Source of the DNA: Scedosporium boydii
Lineage: Eukaryota; Ascomycota; Sordariomycetes; Microascales; Microascaceae
Reading direction: 5' to 3'
Length of the DNA stretch: 50,577 bases
Assembly: GCA_002221725.1 (NCBI GenBank)
Contig: NJFT01000269.1
Location: 1 to 50,577, forward strand
Part shown: piece after piece, positions 1 through 10,263 of the stretch
How positions within the stretch are numbered: the stretch's first letter is position 1
Layout: each line of letters opens with the position of its first letter
Program-made: the position numbers and the translations under genes
The notes under the pieces: model-generated
What the model saw: only the letters and a program-made list of their open reading frames with translations
Told to the model about the DNA's origin: nothing
Database searches by the model: none

Positions 1-1
1 G

Positions 2-127
2 GCGATGGGAAATGATTTGGAAGAAGAAATCATTTCCATTGGAAGCAGCGATAGTGAAAGTGATAGTTCAGCAGCTTCATGTATTGAAGTAAGGCGAAAT
101 GTGGAAGAAATAGGAAATGGAAGATGA
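2..127 (+). CDS. 3' end of an open reading frame cut by the window edge
   Basis: A frame is open from the first bases to a TGA at 125-127 (about 41 codons). It encodes an acidic, serine-rich tail with a run of Glu (EEE), then a Ser/Asp/Glu stretch (SSDSESDSSAAS) and a short basic end. Such tails are common at the C-terminus of fungal DDE transposases, but also of many nuclear proteins, so the family cannot be named. The DNA just after it is G-rich and carries GGGGTGTCAG-like direct repeats and a 10-G run at 186-195, which could be a transposon end. The identity is inference only. Confidence 0.3.
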   Translation, partial: AMGNDLEEEIISIGSSDSESDSSAASCIEVRRNVEEIGNGR

Positions 128-3100
128 CAGTGAGTATTTGGGCTGTTGGAATTTGGGGTGTCAGAAAGTGGGGGGTGTCAGCAAAGGGGGGGGGGTCCAA
201 CTTATGATACAACCCTATTTTATGGCTCAATGTCACACCCCGGGAAAGGGATATCTTGCATAGAGAGGATGAAGATGATCTTGACATCCCACCTAAATAT
301 CCAAATTCTAATTACCAGCTTTTAATCCAGTCATCTACCTAACAGTTGAGAACATCCGAGCCACATCCAATAACAACCTTGGTCACCCCGGCACTAGAAA
401 CACTCTTACTTGTGCTTCCACAGTATCGTCCAACGTTCTTCGCAATGTGTCAATTTGTATTCTCTCTCCTCTCTTTCTCGTTTGACAAATCCGGGGCTTC
501 TTACCGCGCCTCCTTTGCAAAAGACAATGCAGCAGCCATCATTGGTTGACTCCCAGATCCACGACTTGACGGTGAAGTTGGCATTGTGGTTACCGGAAAT
601 GACGAAAGTACTCTGAATGCCTTGCTAGTTGTTCTCGCTGTAGAGGCTGATCCTGTATGCGGAGGAAGAGCCTACAAAGAAAGTGCCAACAAGCAGAATT
701 GACGAGAGCTTCATATTAAGATAGATGAGAATCAGAGAACAACGCTTATATAGGCTACCTCGAAAGAGAGTAGGAATGCCAGTTGATGATGGTGGCCGGG
801 GGTGGCATGAGACGAGAAGGTACGTTCTCCAACTACCCTCGAAAACTTGTCCTCCTATTTATATATCGAGGGCTCCGAGCCCGCTAACATAGAGCCCAGA
901 GGGGCAGGAACAGGGTGCTGCTGTCTCATCACCTGTATAACAGCATTGGCTCCTGAAGAGGAAAAATTACGTGAAGGTGCTGATGGACTGCGTAAATGGA
1001 GTATTGGCGGGAAAGACGGCCAAACGGCCGTGATGTGCATGCATGCTTTTCAGCTATCTGGAGCTGAATCTTTTCCTCAACACACAGAAAGACTACACAT
1101 AGGCTCGCCAGAGCTGCGCGAAAAGATCGATGACTATACTCGGTTTTCCCCACATCCAAGCTGATGGAATGGACATGGCGTTGGTTTTTTTGAAGCGGGC
1201 AAATGACTCGGAAGAGACAAAACGGGATTCGGTGCAACTTGCAGTCGGGCCCGCAGCTCAGCTGATCTCACAAAGGCCGCTATAGTTAAGAGGTGTGATT
1301 AAGATTTTTCCCATTCTACAAAGGTAATGTTGGATGGAACGTATATACCGCTTTTGTTCAGGTGTCCTCGCCATCACCCAGCATTGTTAACCCTGCCGAA
1401 ACCGCATTCCTTGGTTCCGTGCCGTGAGAGTCGATCAGCCGCGCAGGTTCGACCCAGCGAAGTAACAGGTGCTTTTAGCTATTACGGAAATGAGAAGTGC
1501 CCGGTCTAGCTAAGCGATGTCGTGAACATGGGTAATCCCACCCGGCGCCTTGGTTGAGTATGGACTCCAATCCAATGGAGGCATAGCCGCATAAACCAAA
1601 TGCGACAACAGTTACTACAGCCCGAGCAACTGAGGTGATGGATCCGAGGGGCCGCAAGCACTCTAGTTCTTGCGCGGAGACCTAAACCTTACCTATCTGT
1701 CCCAAAGGTGGAGGAAGCTTCCGTCTCATCGATTAATGCAGGCCCGAGTGCGCATTGGCCTGCCTCCGCCTCATATCAGGTTTCAGAGGGCATAGATTGC
1801 CGGTGAAGACCTCTCGCAGAGGGCCCCCACATTATTGTTATTTGCTATCTTCACTTCATTTTAGTACGAGGCTTTTTCTCTGCTCCCAGAACAGTTAGTA
1901 GGATATCAGCAGGAGGGACACTTACGAAACGCTGGAATCGAGATTATGCACACCGCGATCAACGCCACCCTAGAAGCTTGCCACTTGCTACCATTTGCTA
2001 GGAACCGGCTGGATATCTGAGGCAGTGGCCCCAATCTTCGGAAAGTCTTTCACTCGAATACAGTGTCCGTAATAAGTCAAAACAGTCCCTGGCTATCCCA
2101 CGGGATTTATGTGAGTGTCTCGATGTTGTAACTTAGATATCTCCCCATCACAGCTAGATAACCAGCTGCACCATGTGAAATAGGAATTTTGACGTGCCTA
2201 GTGCCTACGTACATATCAACATCCAGGATGTCTAGACCGTTTTGCAATTGGCCAACCTCTCACAACCCTTTGCTAAGGCCCAGGGAATCAGAGTGCCCAA
2301 TTCCCTGCCACTTTCTCACATGCAGATCACTTATGTTTCTATTTGTTTATTCTCTCCATGCATCTGCTGCCTGCCCAATGGGGTGCTAACTTAGCTTCCA
2401 ATTGTGCCTAATAATAACTTGGGTCGAGTGATGGGCCAACGCACGCCGAGGAACAGGGACGTTAGAGACGAGTCGATAGAGCAAACAGTTAATCAGATCC
2501 ATCGCCGAGGTCTGGTGTGGCAGTCGTGGATCGACGAGAACTGTGGCCCAGCGCTGCGTGACGCTGCCAGCATGTCCTTTTGGCCACGACGTTTGGCTCC
2601 GATAGGATGGATGGGTCAATAGCCGTGGCTCAACAGAGACGAATTGAAAGAGAAAAAATCAGGGCTTCCCAAGATCCGGATGCTAAAAATTGCCATGGAA
2701 TGTTCCCCGAACCACTCATATCAAGCCAAACAAGCTACATGTGGATATCCCGGGGCAGGCAACCGAGTCTTCGTCAACATTGCTAACGAACCCTTGCCCG
2801 AGTGCCGCTCCTAAGACCCTGTTTGGGGTAGTGGCTCACACGACATCTCATGACCGGTAGTGCCGGGCAATGACAGGGTTTCCATACAGCACACACCGGG
2901 TCCACTCGTCTTGGTTGGCGGAACCGTGTTGGTCAATTCAAGCACACGTATGGATCCGAGGCCCAACCCGAGGGTCGGGCCGCATTTTCGGCTTTCCGCA
3001 AACGAAGAAACCAAGACCAAACCAACGCAGCGAAGGCACACCGAATCGAGACAAATCAATACCAGGTGCCTAAGTAAATCCGAGTCAGGCCTAAAAAATT

Positions 3101-3338
3101 AGTGTTTTGTCATCTTTTCGGGCAGCCAAGGCCGTCGAAGGTAGACCCTTACGTAGCGGCCAAGCGAAGGTGTGCACCAACCAAGATGGAGGGCATGACA
3201 CGGCGTGGCCTGAGACGCCGAGACAACGTCCAATGCATCGGGACGACTTGTTGGTTTTGCAGCGGTCAGTGCGATCTCATGGAGTCCAAGGTCGAATTTC
3301 TTTTGCTACCAAGATGAAGTCACCATGCGAACTCTGAA
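128..3338. other. Gene-poor intergenic region
   Basis: Only short, overlapping frames on both strands, with no recognisable domain, signal peptide or convincing splice pattern. The best of them (847-1164 and 2860-3102 on +) have compositions typical of chance frames in GC-balanced DNA. The right end holds the promoter side of the coiled-coil gene. Nothing further is seen. Confidence 0.5.
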
Positions 3339-3553
3339 AATATAAGGCCTAGCTTTCTCAGCCAAAATTCAAGACCATTTCACCAGCACCAAATCAACAA
3401 ACAAAAGACAACACAAGAACAGGCAACAGGCCAAACGCAACATTAATACCAGCTCTCATCGATAGATCTGGTTCTTTTTGGATATTTTTCACCGCTTTTT
3501 CCAACACCTTCACCATTCACCCTCCACACTTTTCACACATCGCGCCAGTCGCC
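3339..3553 (+). promoter_or_regulatory. Putative promoter and 5' leader of the coiled-coil gene
   Basis: A TATA-like AAATATAAGG lies near 3337-3346. It is followed by a CA- and pyrimidine-rich stretch (many CAACA, TTTTTCACC and CCTTCACC runs), as is usual in fungal 5' leaders. The chosen ATG at 3554 sits in a good context (GTCGCCATGCCC). The transcription start itself cannot be placed. Confidence 0.3.
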
Positions 3554-5080
3554 ATGCCCGAATACTGGGACCCAGGCCAACTCCTCCAGGTCGAGGGTTA
3601 CAACACCTCCGGGGCCCTCCGATGCCTCGGCCGCACACGCTACAACGCCAGGTGTAACTGGACGATTGACAACCGCGACTCGGATGAAGCTCGCACCCTC
3701 CTCTCCACAATGGCCCACATGGCCCCCTCGGCAGTCATGGCAACAGACCTACGACGCCTGGCAGGCCTCTGCCTCTGCAACTACTACCACCAGAACCAGA
3801 GGGAAGAAACCGTCGCGAGATGGATGGACGTCGTGAAGAGGGCTGGCGAGCACTACACCAACGCCGCTGCACAGGCAAGCGAGGAACGAGATGCGATCGT
3901 CGTGAAGAAGAACGTCTATCTCGACCAACTCGAGCTAGCCCTCATCGAATCCGGTGCCGAGTTCGAGGATGTCCAGAATCGGCTAATGGAAGCCGTCGAC
4001 AAGAACACCAAGATGCGGGCCGAGAACTTGGGGCTCTTGCATGAGCGAGAGGGCTTGAAGGAGGCTCTAGACGCCGCGGAGAAAAACAGCAGTGATCTGC
4101 GCACCGAACTCGAAACCGTGCAGGGCGACCTTGCCAGGCTGAGCCAAGAAAACGCCGTGTGCCGTGGCGAGATTGCCGTTCTCCAGGGAAAGCTCAGCGA
4201 GTTCCAGTCTTCCCTCGAGTCCGCGGAGCAAAACAGTGCTCGTCTCCGAACGGAACTCGGAACGTCGCAAGAGAACGCCCTCACTCAGAAAGCTGAAAAT
4301 GACAGGCTGCGCTTGGAAGTATCGAAACTTCTCGAGCAGCTGGATACCCTGCAGGGAGCCCTCAACGCCGCCAGCGAGAACAGCAACAAGCTTCAGACCG
4401 AATTGAGCACCGCCTTGGAGAAACTCCACCGATCATCCTCTACCAACGACCAGGTCCGACTCGACAACTCTGCACTCGAGGAGAAGCTCCGCGAACTCCA
4501 GAAGATTTTGGGCAGTGCCGAGAAGCGCGGAGACTCCCTGCAATTCGAATTAAAATCAACCCAGGACAAACTCGCCAGCGCCGACTACGAAAACGTCAAG
4601 ATGAACCAGGACAATGCCGAACTCTTGCGAAGACTACGCGAACTGGAAATCGTTGTTCAAACCGCCGAGCGACAGGGCGAGGATGTAAAGAGAGAACTCG
4701 CCGAGGTTGGCGGAAGGTTGGCCGAGTCGCAGACCGAGAACGATAAGCTTGACACACAGAACCGAGCTCTAAGGGATCGAGTTGTCGCCCTCGAGAGGAA
4801 ACTGGACGAAGCCGACAACGAACGATCGCATCTCGAAACGGAACTTCAGACGGCAAAGGCATACGAAGAACTCGCTGCGCAGGTCCCCGGACTACTGGAA
4901 CAGATCAGTCAGCTGGAGGGTCAAATCGCAGCAACCTGGCTTCAGCGCTTGATGGAGTTGGTCAGAAGAGCCAAAATCAAGATCAAGGCCATCATGAAGG
5001 GAGGCCTCAAGAGGCGCGGAAAGAAGGCGGCAAGAGAGGAGGAGGCGAGACGCGAAGGAAGTGTTATTTATAATGAATGA
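3554..5080 (+). CDS. Coiled-coil protein with N-terminal Cys/His domain and exact 49-residue repeats
   Basis: An intronless gene of 508 aa. Residues about 15-90 carry a Cys/His-containing domain (C24, C34, then the cluster C73-x-C75-x3-H79, with RW at 89-90). It resembles the N-terminal region of fungal T5orf172-type proteins; a zinc-binding role is inference. From about 105 the protein is one long heptad coiled coil. Residues 175-419 consist of five consecutive units of exactly 49 residues (seven heptads), each opening with a pattern like A-E/S-x-x-x-x-x-L-x-x-E-L. A sixth unit starts at 420 and breaks down. The C-terminus (about 465-500) is strongly basic (KIKIK, KRRGKK), suited to binding nucleic acid or a membrane. 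No T5orf172 nuclease domain follows. The function is unknown; a structural or scaffold protein is the cautious reading. Confidence 0.85.
   Translation: MPEYWDPGQLLQVEGYNTSGALRCLGRTRYNARCNWTIDNRDSDEARTLLSTMAHMAPSAVMATDLRRLAGLCLCNYYHQNQREETVARWMDVVKRAGEHYTNAAAQASEERDAIVVKKNVYLDQLELALIESGAEFEDVQNRLMEAVDKNTKMRAENLGLLHEREGLKEALDAAEKNSSDLRTELETVQGDLARLSQENAVCRGEIAVLQGKLSEFQSSLESAEQNSARLRTELGTSQENALTQKAENDRLRLEVSKLLEQLDTLQGALNAASENSNKLQTELSTALEKLHRSSSTNDQVRLDNSALEEKLRELQKILGSAEKRGDSLQFELKSTQDKLASADYENVKMNQDNAELLRRLRELEIVVQTAERQGEDVKRELAEVGGRLAESQTENDKLDTQNRALRDRVVALERKLDEADNERSHLETELQTAKAYEELAAQVPGLLEQISQLEGQIAATWLQRLMELVRRAKIKIKAIMKGGLKRRGKKAAREEEARREGSVIYNE
4076..4810 (+). repeat. Five 147-bp in-frame units encoding 49-residue coiled-coil repeats
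   Basis: Units at 4076-4222, 4223-4369, 4370-4516, 4517-4663 and 4664-4810. They are diverged in DNA but keep length exactly, with no indel between them. At protein level the shared landmarks are an Ala at position 1, Leu/Val at about 8, Glu-Leu at 11-12, polar Asn/Asp at about 26 and Leu-rich heptad positions near 40-47. This indicates old internal duplication with selection on length. Confidence 0.8.
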
Positions 5081-5879
5081 TTTAACCAGTTTGTTTGAGG
5101 AGAAGAAAGCGGCATAAGGGTTGGGGAGCACAAGGTTAGCATATCGGTCATGGTTTCTTGGGATTACTTGGGTCAATTTGTATTTGCATCATGGATTCAT
5201 CTGCTGGAAAGATATCCATCTCGGTAGCATTGGGCGCGGAAACGTTCGAGGGGGAAGGATAAGCAAGCTCAGAAGGCATTCCGCAAGGTATCATTAAGGC
5301 AGATGGTGTTTTCTTTTTTTATTTGTGATAGTCTTGGCTCATATTCATTTCATTTGTACATTTCGGGCATTCATGGAGTTTATCTGAATATTATTCCTGC
5401 TTTCTCCTATTGTTTTTCTTTCTTCTTTTTCTCCCTGGCGTAGAGAGCCACGAAACTTGGAAATGCCAAACTCTTCGGGTCAGAGTATCGTCCGGGACCA
5501 ACATCTCGTCTTGATATGCTCGGCGCCTTGGACTGCAGTGCAGCGAGTTTAGGTGAGCCAACGTCGCAACGATAACAAGATTGGTGGTATTGATGTGCCA
5601 ATACCCCGTCTCGGAGAGCTGCTTTCATCGGTGTGATCTATTGCGGAGCGACAAAATGGTGACAGCCTCATCAGGGCAAGCCGAAAGCAGCTGGAGAGAG
5701 TGCAAAGGGTTTTGCTAGCAGCAAGAATTGTCGACAGGCTTGCTTATCACAGACAGAGGGATAGAGGGATAGCGGGTAAGAATGAGTTGAAGCTCTTCTG
5801 TTGCTAGATTACTACCTGATGGGGTTCGGTTAGGTGAAGGAATTTTGCATCGTGGGTTTCTTGGAGGCTAAAGATTCCC
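5081..5879. other. Intergenic region
   Basis: This stretch follows the coiled-coil gene and precedes the decayed family copy. It holds one small frame (5407-5628 on -, Lys-rich end) without a recognisable domain, and T-rich tracts near 5305-5325 and 5410-5435. Nothing else is seen. Confidence 0.4.
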
Positions 5880-6433
5880 TTAGAGTCGAGAATGAGGCCG
5901 GGGCGATTCTAGTGCGAACGGCTTCCCTTCCTCGTTGGTAACATTAGGTGGCTTCCCCTTCCAGTCAATGTCCTCAACTTCGCCAGTCTCATCATTAACC
6001 CACATATGAGTATAGTCAGTAACGGTATGTCCCTGGCCACCGGTATATTTAGGCTCTTAGTTTCAAAATAATAGTGTACATGCACATTTAGGAAACTCTC
6101 ACTCCAAGACGGGAACTTTGCTAGTTCACCCCATTCTTTCTTTAGGAAATGCTCTGTGGCGTTATTGTAGGTGCCTTTCGGCAAATATATCTGGTGTATG
6201 ACACCGTTCCCATCTTCGTATTCCATCTGGCTTGGCTAGATGGATGTCACATAAGACCAACCTGGCCTCTCTGGACTGGGTTTATTTTTCTGAAAGTCTG
6301 CTGTGTCAATGTGATTGCTTGGCGAACTGGTTGGGATGGAAGCAGAAGCGAAGAATGTATGCAAAATGAGTTGATGGGAAGAGGTCGCCACCACGTAGAC
6401 AATAGAACTGGCTAGGGCTTCTGAGGAGCGCAA
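5880..6433 (-). pseudogene. Copy 1 of a dispersed three-copy family (decayed)
   Basis: Read on the minus strand, an open frame from ATG 6433 starts with a hydrophobic stretch and runs into a TAG at 6238-6236. The same frame continues without interruption into the conserved family core, which contains YEDGNG, IHQIYLPKGT and WGELAKFPSW. A donor GTGAGAG follows at about 6102, and a second exon (about 6040-5880) ends at TAA 5882-5880 and encodes WVNDETGEVEDIDWKGK. Compared with copy 3, the expected acceptor CACAG is ACCG here, so the intron lacks a canonical AG at the homologous place. One nonsense codon plus a lost acceptor argue for a pseudogene. Copies 2 (47.6 kb) and 3 (49.3 kb) share the core; copies 1 and 3 also match in intron position and at DNA level. 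Confidence 0.6.
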
Positions 6434-7676
6434 AGTAGGCTCTTAAGAGAAGGAAGTCTGTTTATGTTATGGATAAGTCTACCAATCTTGATCGACATCT
6501 TGGTTTATGCTTTCGGCGCCACGTTACTCTAAGACGCAGTTACACTTTTGCGCGCATGATTTCGTTTGCTGACTCGACTTTCTGTATATAGGTAGATTAG
6601 ATTGCGCCCATTGAGCTCAAACTTGCTCCTGAAAGTCGAGAGCATTCTAGAGGTTTAAAACATCTTTACACTCAAGTTTAAATAGTATTCTTCTCAAGAT
6701 TACGAGGGAGGTCCACGAGTGCCAAGATTCAAGTTCTTATCTGAGGGTTGGCTGGCTCAATTAGCAATTATTCTCGAGTCCCGCCCAGGACGGAAACACT
6801 CATCAAAACTTTGACTTATTCATTGTTGAAGGTGTAGCTTGCGACCTCAGGCAGCATAAGGGCAATGTCTAACAAATTTGGTATTACTTGCAAGGTTAAA
6901 GCCAGGGTCAATCGCCGTCTTCCTCCCGATGATCCCGATTGTCATAATTATATTTCTATTTAACTGGAACTGACGTACCAGGAAGGCTTTCTTTTGGCCG
7001 TTTCATGGTAAATCCTGGAGAGGAACACTAACAGAGGACAAGACAATGATTCAGGTGCCGAAGGAGGGAGCACTTGAGGGATGAGACTCCATCGATAGGG
7101 GATGGCCCTCACGAAAAATAGGCGGAATTAACCGAGTGAGCCATTGCTCATCAGCTGAATGATACTGACCTTTAGGCTATGAAGGCGAGAAGGGGAAGGG
7201 GAAAAAAAAAAAGAAAAAAAAAAAAAAAAAGGAAAAAGGAAAAAGGCAGACCGAGGGGTTCTTTGTTGGGTCTCGTTGCCGCCTACATACCTGCTCGGTA
7301 GATCTAGGTTCTGTAGGACGGCTTGCCATTCAGCACACCACCCCACACAAGACAAGTTAAGTGTAGATGAACGTTAAACACTGCGTTCCAATGACCAAAA
7401 GGGGATCAAAAACGGGAGACTGCTTCACAACTTAAACTTGTAAAGATCCACTATGCGCAGACATCCTAGTAATATTGACACGAGCTTCTAGAATATCAAC
7501 ACAATTATTATTAAATATCCTTCCCGAACCGGGGACCTTGCGTTCCCATCCCCAACCCAAGAGGACTGGTTATTGTTACAACACGTGGGCCATTTGTCGC
7601 GAGCGGTATGCACTAGGACGTAACACCCACGACGAACATTAAATTAAGAAGGTATCGTGAACATCAGAGGTTGCAA
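6434..7676. other. Intergenic region with a purine tract
   Basis: No supported gene. A low-complexity A-rich tract interrupted by G lies at about 7195-7250. The frame covering it on the minus strand (7128-7355) encodes poly-Phe and is an artefact of that tract. The remainder is unremarkable. Confidence 0.4.
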
Positions 7677-8515
7677 TTAGATAAGAGCGGCAACGAGACC
7701 GGCAGCAGCAAGGAGACCAGAGACAGCCTTGCCGTTAGCCTAGAAAGGGGGGAGGAGAAAGTTAGTCTTGCCGTTCTAGGCGATGGCTTTTTGCATCAGG
7801 AATGGGAATAGACCACATACAGCGTTGACAATGACGGGGCCGGTGGTGCTGGGAACGGGGCCGGAGCCGGTGCCAGAGGGCTTGCTGGAGCCAGAGGCGC
7901 TAGCGGAGGCAGAGCCGGTGGGCTCCGCGCTGGTGTCGTCGCTGGCAGTGGGCTCGGGCTCGGGCTTGGACTCGGTGGGCTCGGGCTCAGATCCGGTGGT
8001 CTCGGCAGGGGGCTGAGTGGTAGGCTCCGTAGGGGGAGTGCTGGTGGGCTTGGTGGGGGGCTTGGTGTCGATGGTGATGGGGAGACCGAGCTCTAAGGGG
8101 CAGTGTGAGCTGATGAATCCGAAGGACACAACGTTGCGAGTGAGGGTGTTGGTAAAAACTTACGAGAGCAAAGGTCAACACCGAAGGCAACGGCCTCGGC
8201 ACCCTCGGCCTCAGTGGCGCAGGCGCCAGAGGTGTACGAGCAGTCCAAGAAGTACTGCTGGAGCGAGGGCATCTTGCAGAAGCAGTGGTACATGTCGGGC
8301 TCAGTGCAGTCAAGAGGGGGGTGCTCCGTGATGACGGTCTGGAAGCAGTTGATCTGTAGGGCCGTGGCATGTTAGTGTATCCGTCGTCGAGAAGACAATA
8401 CAAACTGCCTCGCATGAGAAGCAGATCGTAAAGAAGAGATGAAACATACGGCACACATGGGGATCGCAGCGGCGACCGAGGCCATGGTGATAGCAGCGAA
8501 GGTAGCGGTCTTCAT
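7677..8515 (-). CDS. CFEM-domain secreted or GPI-anchored protein
   Basis: Four exons: 8515-8450, 8353-8164, 8092-7821 and 7739-7677 (196 aa). Donors are GTATG, GTAAG and GTATG; acceptors are CTACAG, CTTAG and CTAG, and the first intron has an ACTAAC branch point. A signal peptide (MKTATFAAITMASVAAAIP) is followed by a CFEM domain with eight Cys (motifs MCAVINCFQ, LDC, HCFC, LDC, GAC, VDLC). Next comes a long Ser/Thr/Pro/Glu-rich linker (PTEPT, ESKPEPEPTASD), likely O-glycosylated, and a hydrophobic C-terminus (VSGLLAAAGLVAALI) typical of a GPI-anchor signal. CFEM proteins act at the fungal cell surface in adhesion, haem or iron capture and host interaction; which applies here cannot be told. 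Confidence 0.9.
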
Positions 8516-9130
8516 TTTGATTGGGAGGTCGTTGAAGCTTGGAATTAGCGAGTGTATTGAACGACTGGATAATCTCGTCTCGAGGACACGGTTCTTAGCG
8601 AATGTAAGCTGCGGTTGCGGTGGGTTGATGAGGAGAAGAAAGAGAGCTAAGTGGTTCGGAATGGGGAAGGGCTCGCTCCAGATATATGCGCAGTCTGTCA
8701 CCCCTGGCCCTCCCCCCTCACCTCTCGCAGGTTGAACGGAGCTGATACTTCGCAAAAGGAAACCGGGAACGGGAGCGAGTGTACACCACGCTAACAGCTG
8801 TTCGTGTACCTGTACCCACGGTCTCCTGTTGGCCGCCATGATCTATTCTCATCCACCTTCATTTCCTATTCCTTGTCGACACGCTCCATGTTGGGCTTAG
8901 CAAGGCCCCCTTCTCGACCCAACCAGCATAAACACTAACAGTAGCGTGCGGCACAGGAGAAGATTGAGCTGGGTGTGTCAAATGTACGAAGTACGCCACG
9001 CTACCTCTGCTCACAAAGTTTTCGGCAGGGACGGGCAATGTGGAAAGTGTGGGAGGAGGGAGTGGGAGGAGTGGAGATGCGAGGCGTCAACCCGGATTGG
9101 GGGGCTCGCAGCACAGAGGGTAATTTTAGG

Positions 9131-9151
9131 TTATCAGATCATCAGATAATC
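9131..9151. repeat. GATA-type near-palindrome, copy A
   Basis: TTATCAGAT-C-ATCAGATAA followed by TC. It matches the site at 12810-12830 at 20 of 21 positions. The arms are inverted with one mismatch, and the right arm ends in AGATAA, the consensus core of fungal GATA factors. Confidence 0.5.
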
Positions 9152-9644
9152 TATTGTCTCACGAGTCCAGGTAATCCTTGTCGCACACTTCCCAGAATGG
9201 ACGTCGACCCCTGGTCAATGAGGTCGATACGCACCGGCTTCGCACGCCAACCCACGCCGGCGATTCGAGAGGTCCGCCAGTGCTAGCCGTATCCGGGACC
9301 TGCTTCTCTGATGTGGAAATTGGTGGCAAAAATTCGAACTGACCAGACGGGACTTGGCGTCCTTCAGTTGTCCCCGAGCAACATTTGCGCAGGAACGCGC
9401 GTCGTTCACCTTCGGTGTTAGATCGATCCTTGCGATTCCAATTCATCCGGATATATCACATTCGTTACACAACAGAGCTGGGCTATGGGGCTTGTGGCGG
9501 GCGATGTGGGCGGCACTTTGGGCTCACCACGCCGGTCTTGGACGATCCCTGGAGATGAGCACGAGTCCGGAATGTTCCCGCCCTAAAGTCCCTGTGGTAG
9601 TGGAGCTGCACCATGTCTTTCCAGGAGAATTTTTTTTTCTGTCC

Positions 9645-9694
9645 ATAGACAAAGTACACTACGAAGTGCGTACGTAGTGTACACTATTGTCTAT
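9645..9694. repeat. Imperfect inverted repeat
   Basis: The left arm 9645-9663 (ATAGACAA, AGT, ACACTACG) pairs with the right arm 9673-9694 (CGTAGTGT, ACACTA, TTGTCTAT), with a three-base length difference and a 9-base spacer. A T-tract lies just upstream. It could be a small MITE-like relic or a cruciform-prone site; no coding is present. Confidence 0.5.
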
Positions 9695-10229
9695 CCAACA
9701 CACCCCGGCAGACCTGATTCGAGGGATGGGCAGATGGGTCCGACAGCGGAGATCTGCCTCTGCCATGACGGAAATGGAAGCTCACTGACCAACAACCGAA
9801 CCATGAACACGAACAGAACCTGACCGAAAAAAACGTGGGTCGAATTTTGCAAGGTCACAACAGAGTCCAACCAACATTGAAGACCCGATGACGTTGTGCC
9901 AGCTCCTTCGTCGAACTCTCTCCTCTCCACTCTGAGACTCCAAACTCTCGAGCGAAGGATAAAAATTAAGTTGGGTGATCTTGTGGAGTACAGAGAGATT
10001 GAATTGTCTCGACACCTAGATATCTACACTCAAACAATACTACCAGTACATCACCATAATCTCGCATATTGCCGGACTAGATTTGGCTTGGAACAGTGTT
10101 GAGTACTCCGCACAATTGAAGTACTTCGTAGTGTACTCCGTAGAGATCAGTAAACCCGCACGCATTGAACAGGGTCCCGATCCACCAACTAACAAACAGC
10201 ACTATACACTACGAAGTAAGCCAGGATCA

Positions 10230-10263
10230 ATCAATCGATTGATCAATGCTGTGCATTGATCAA
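10230..10263. repeat. Nested palindromes
   Basis: ATCAATCGATTGAT at 10230-10243 is a perfect 14-base palindrome. It overlaps a hairpin with 11-bp arms, TTGATCAATGC at 10239-10249 and GCATTGATCAA at 10253-10263, and a 3-base loop. The function is unknown. Confidence 0.6.

Noticed and set aside
1376..1465. A TpsiC-like GGTTCGACCC suggesting a tRNA
   Set aside because: No matching acceptor stem, D-arm or anticodon arm can be folded upstream.
7128..7355. Poly-Phe frame on the minus strand
   Set aside because: It is produced by the A-rich tract at 7195-7250.
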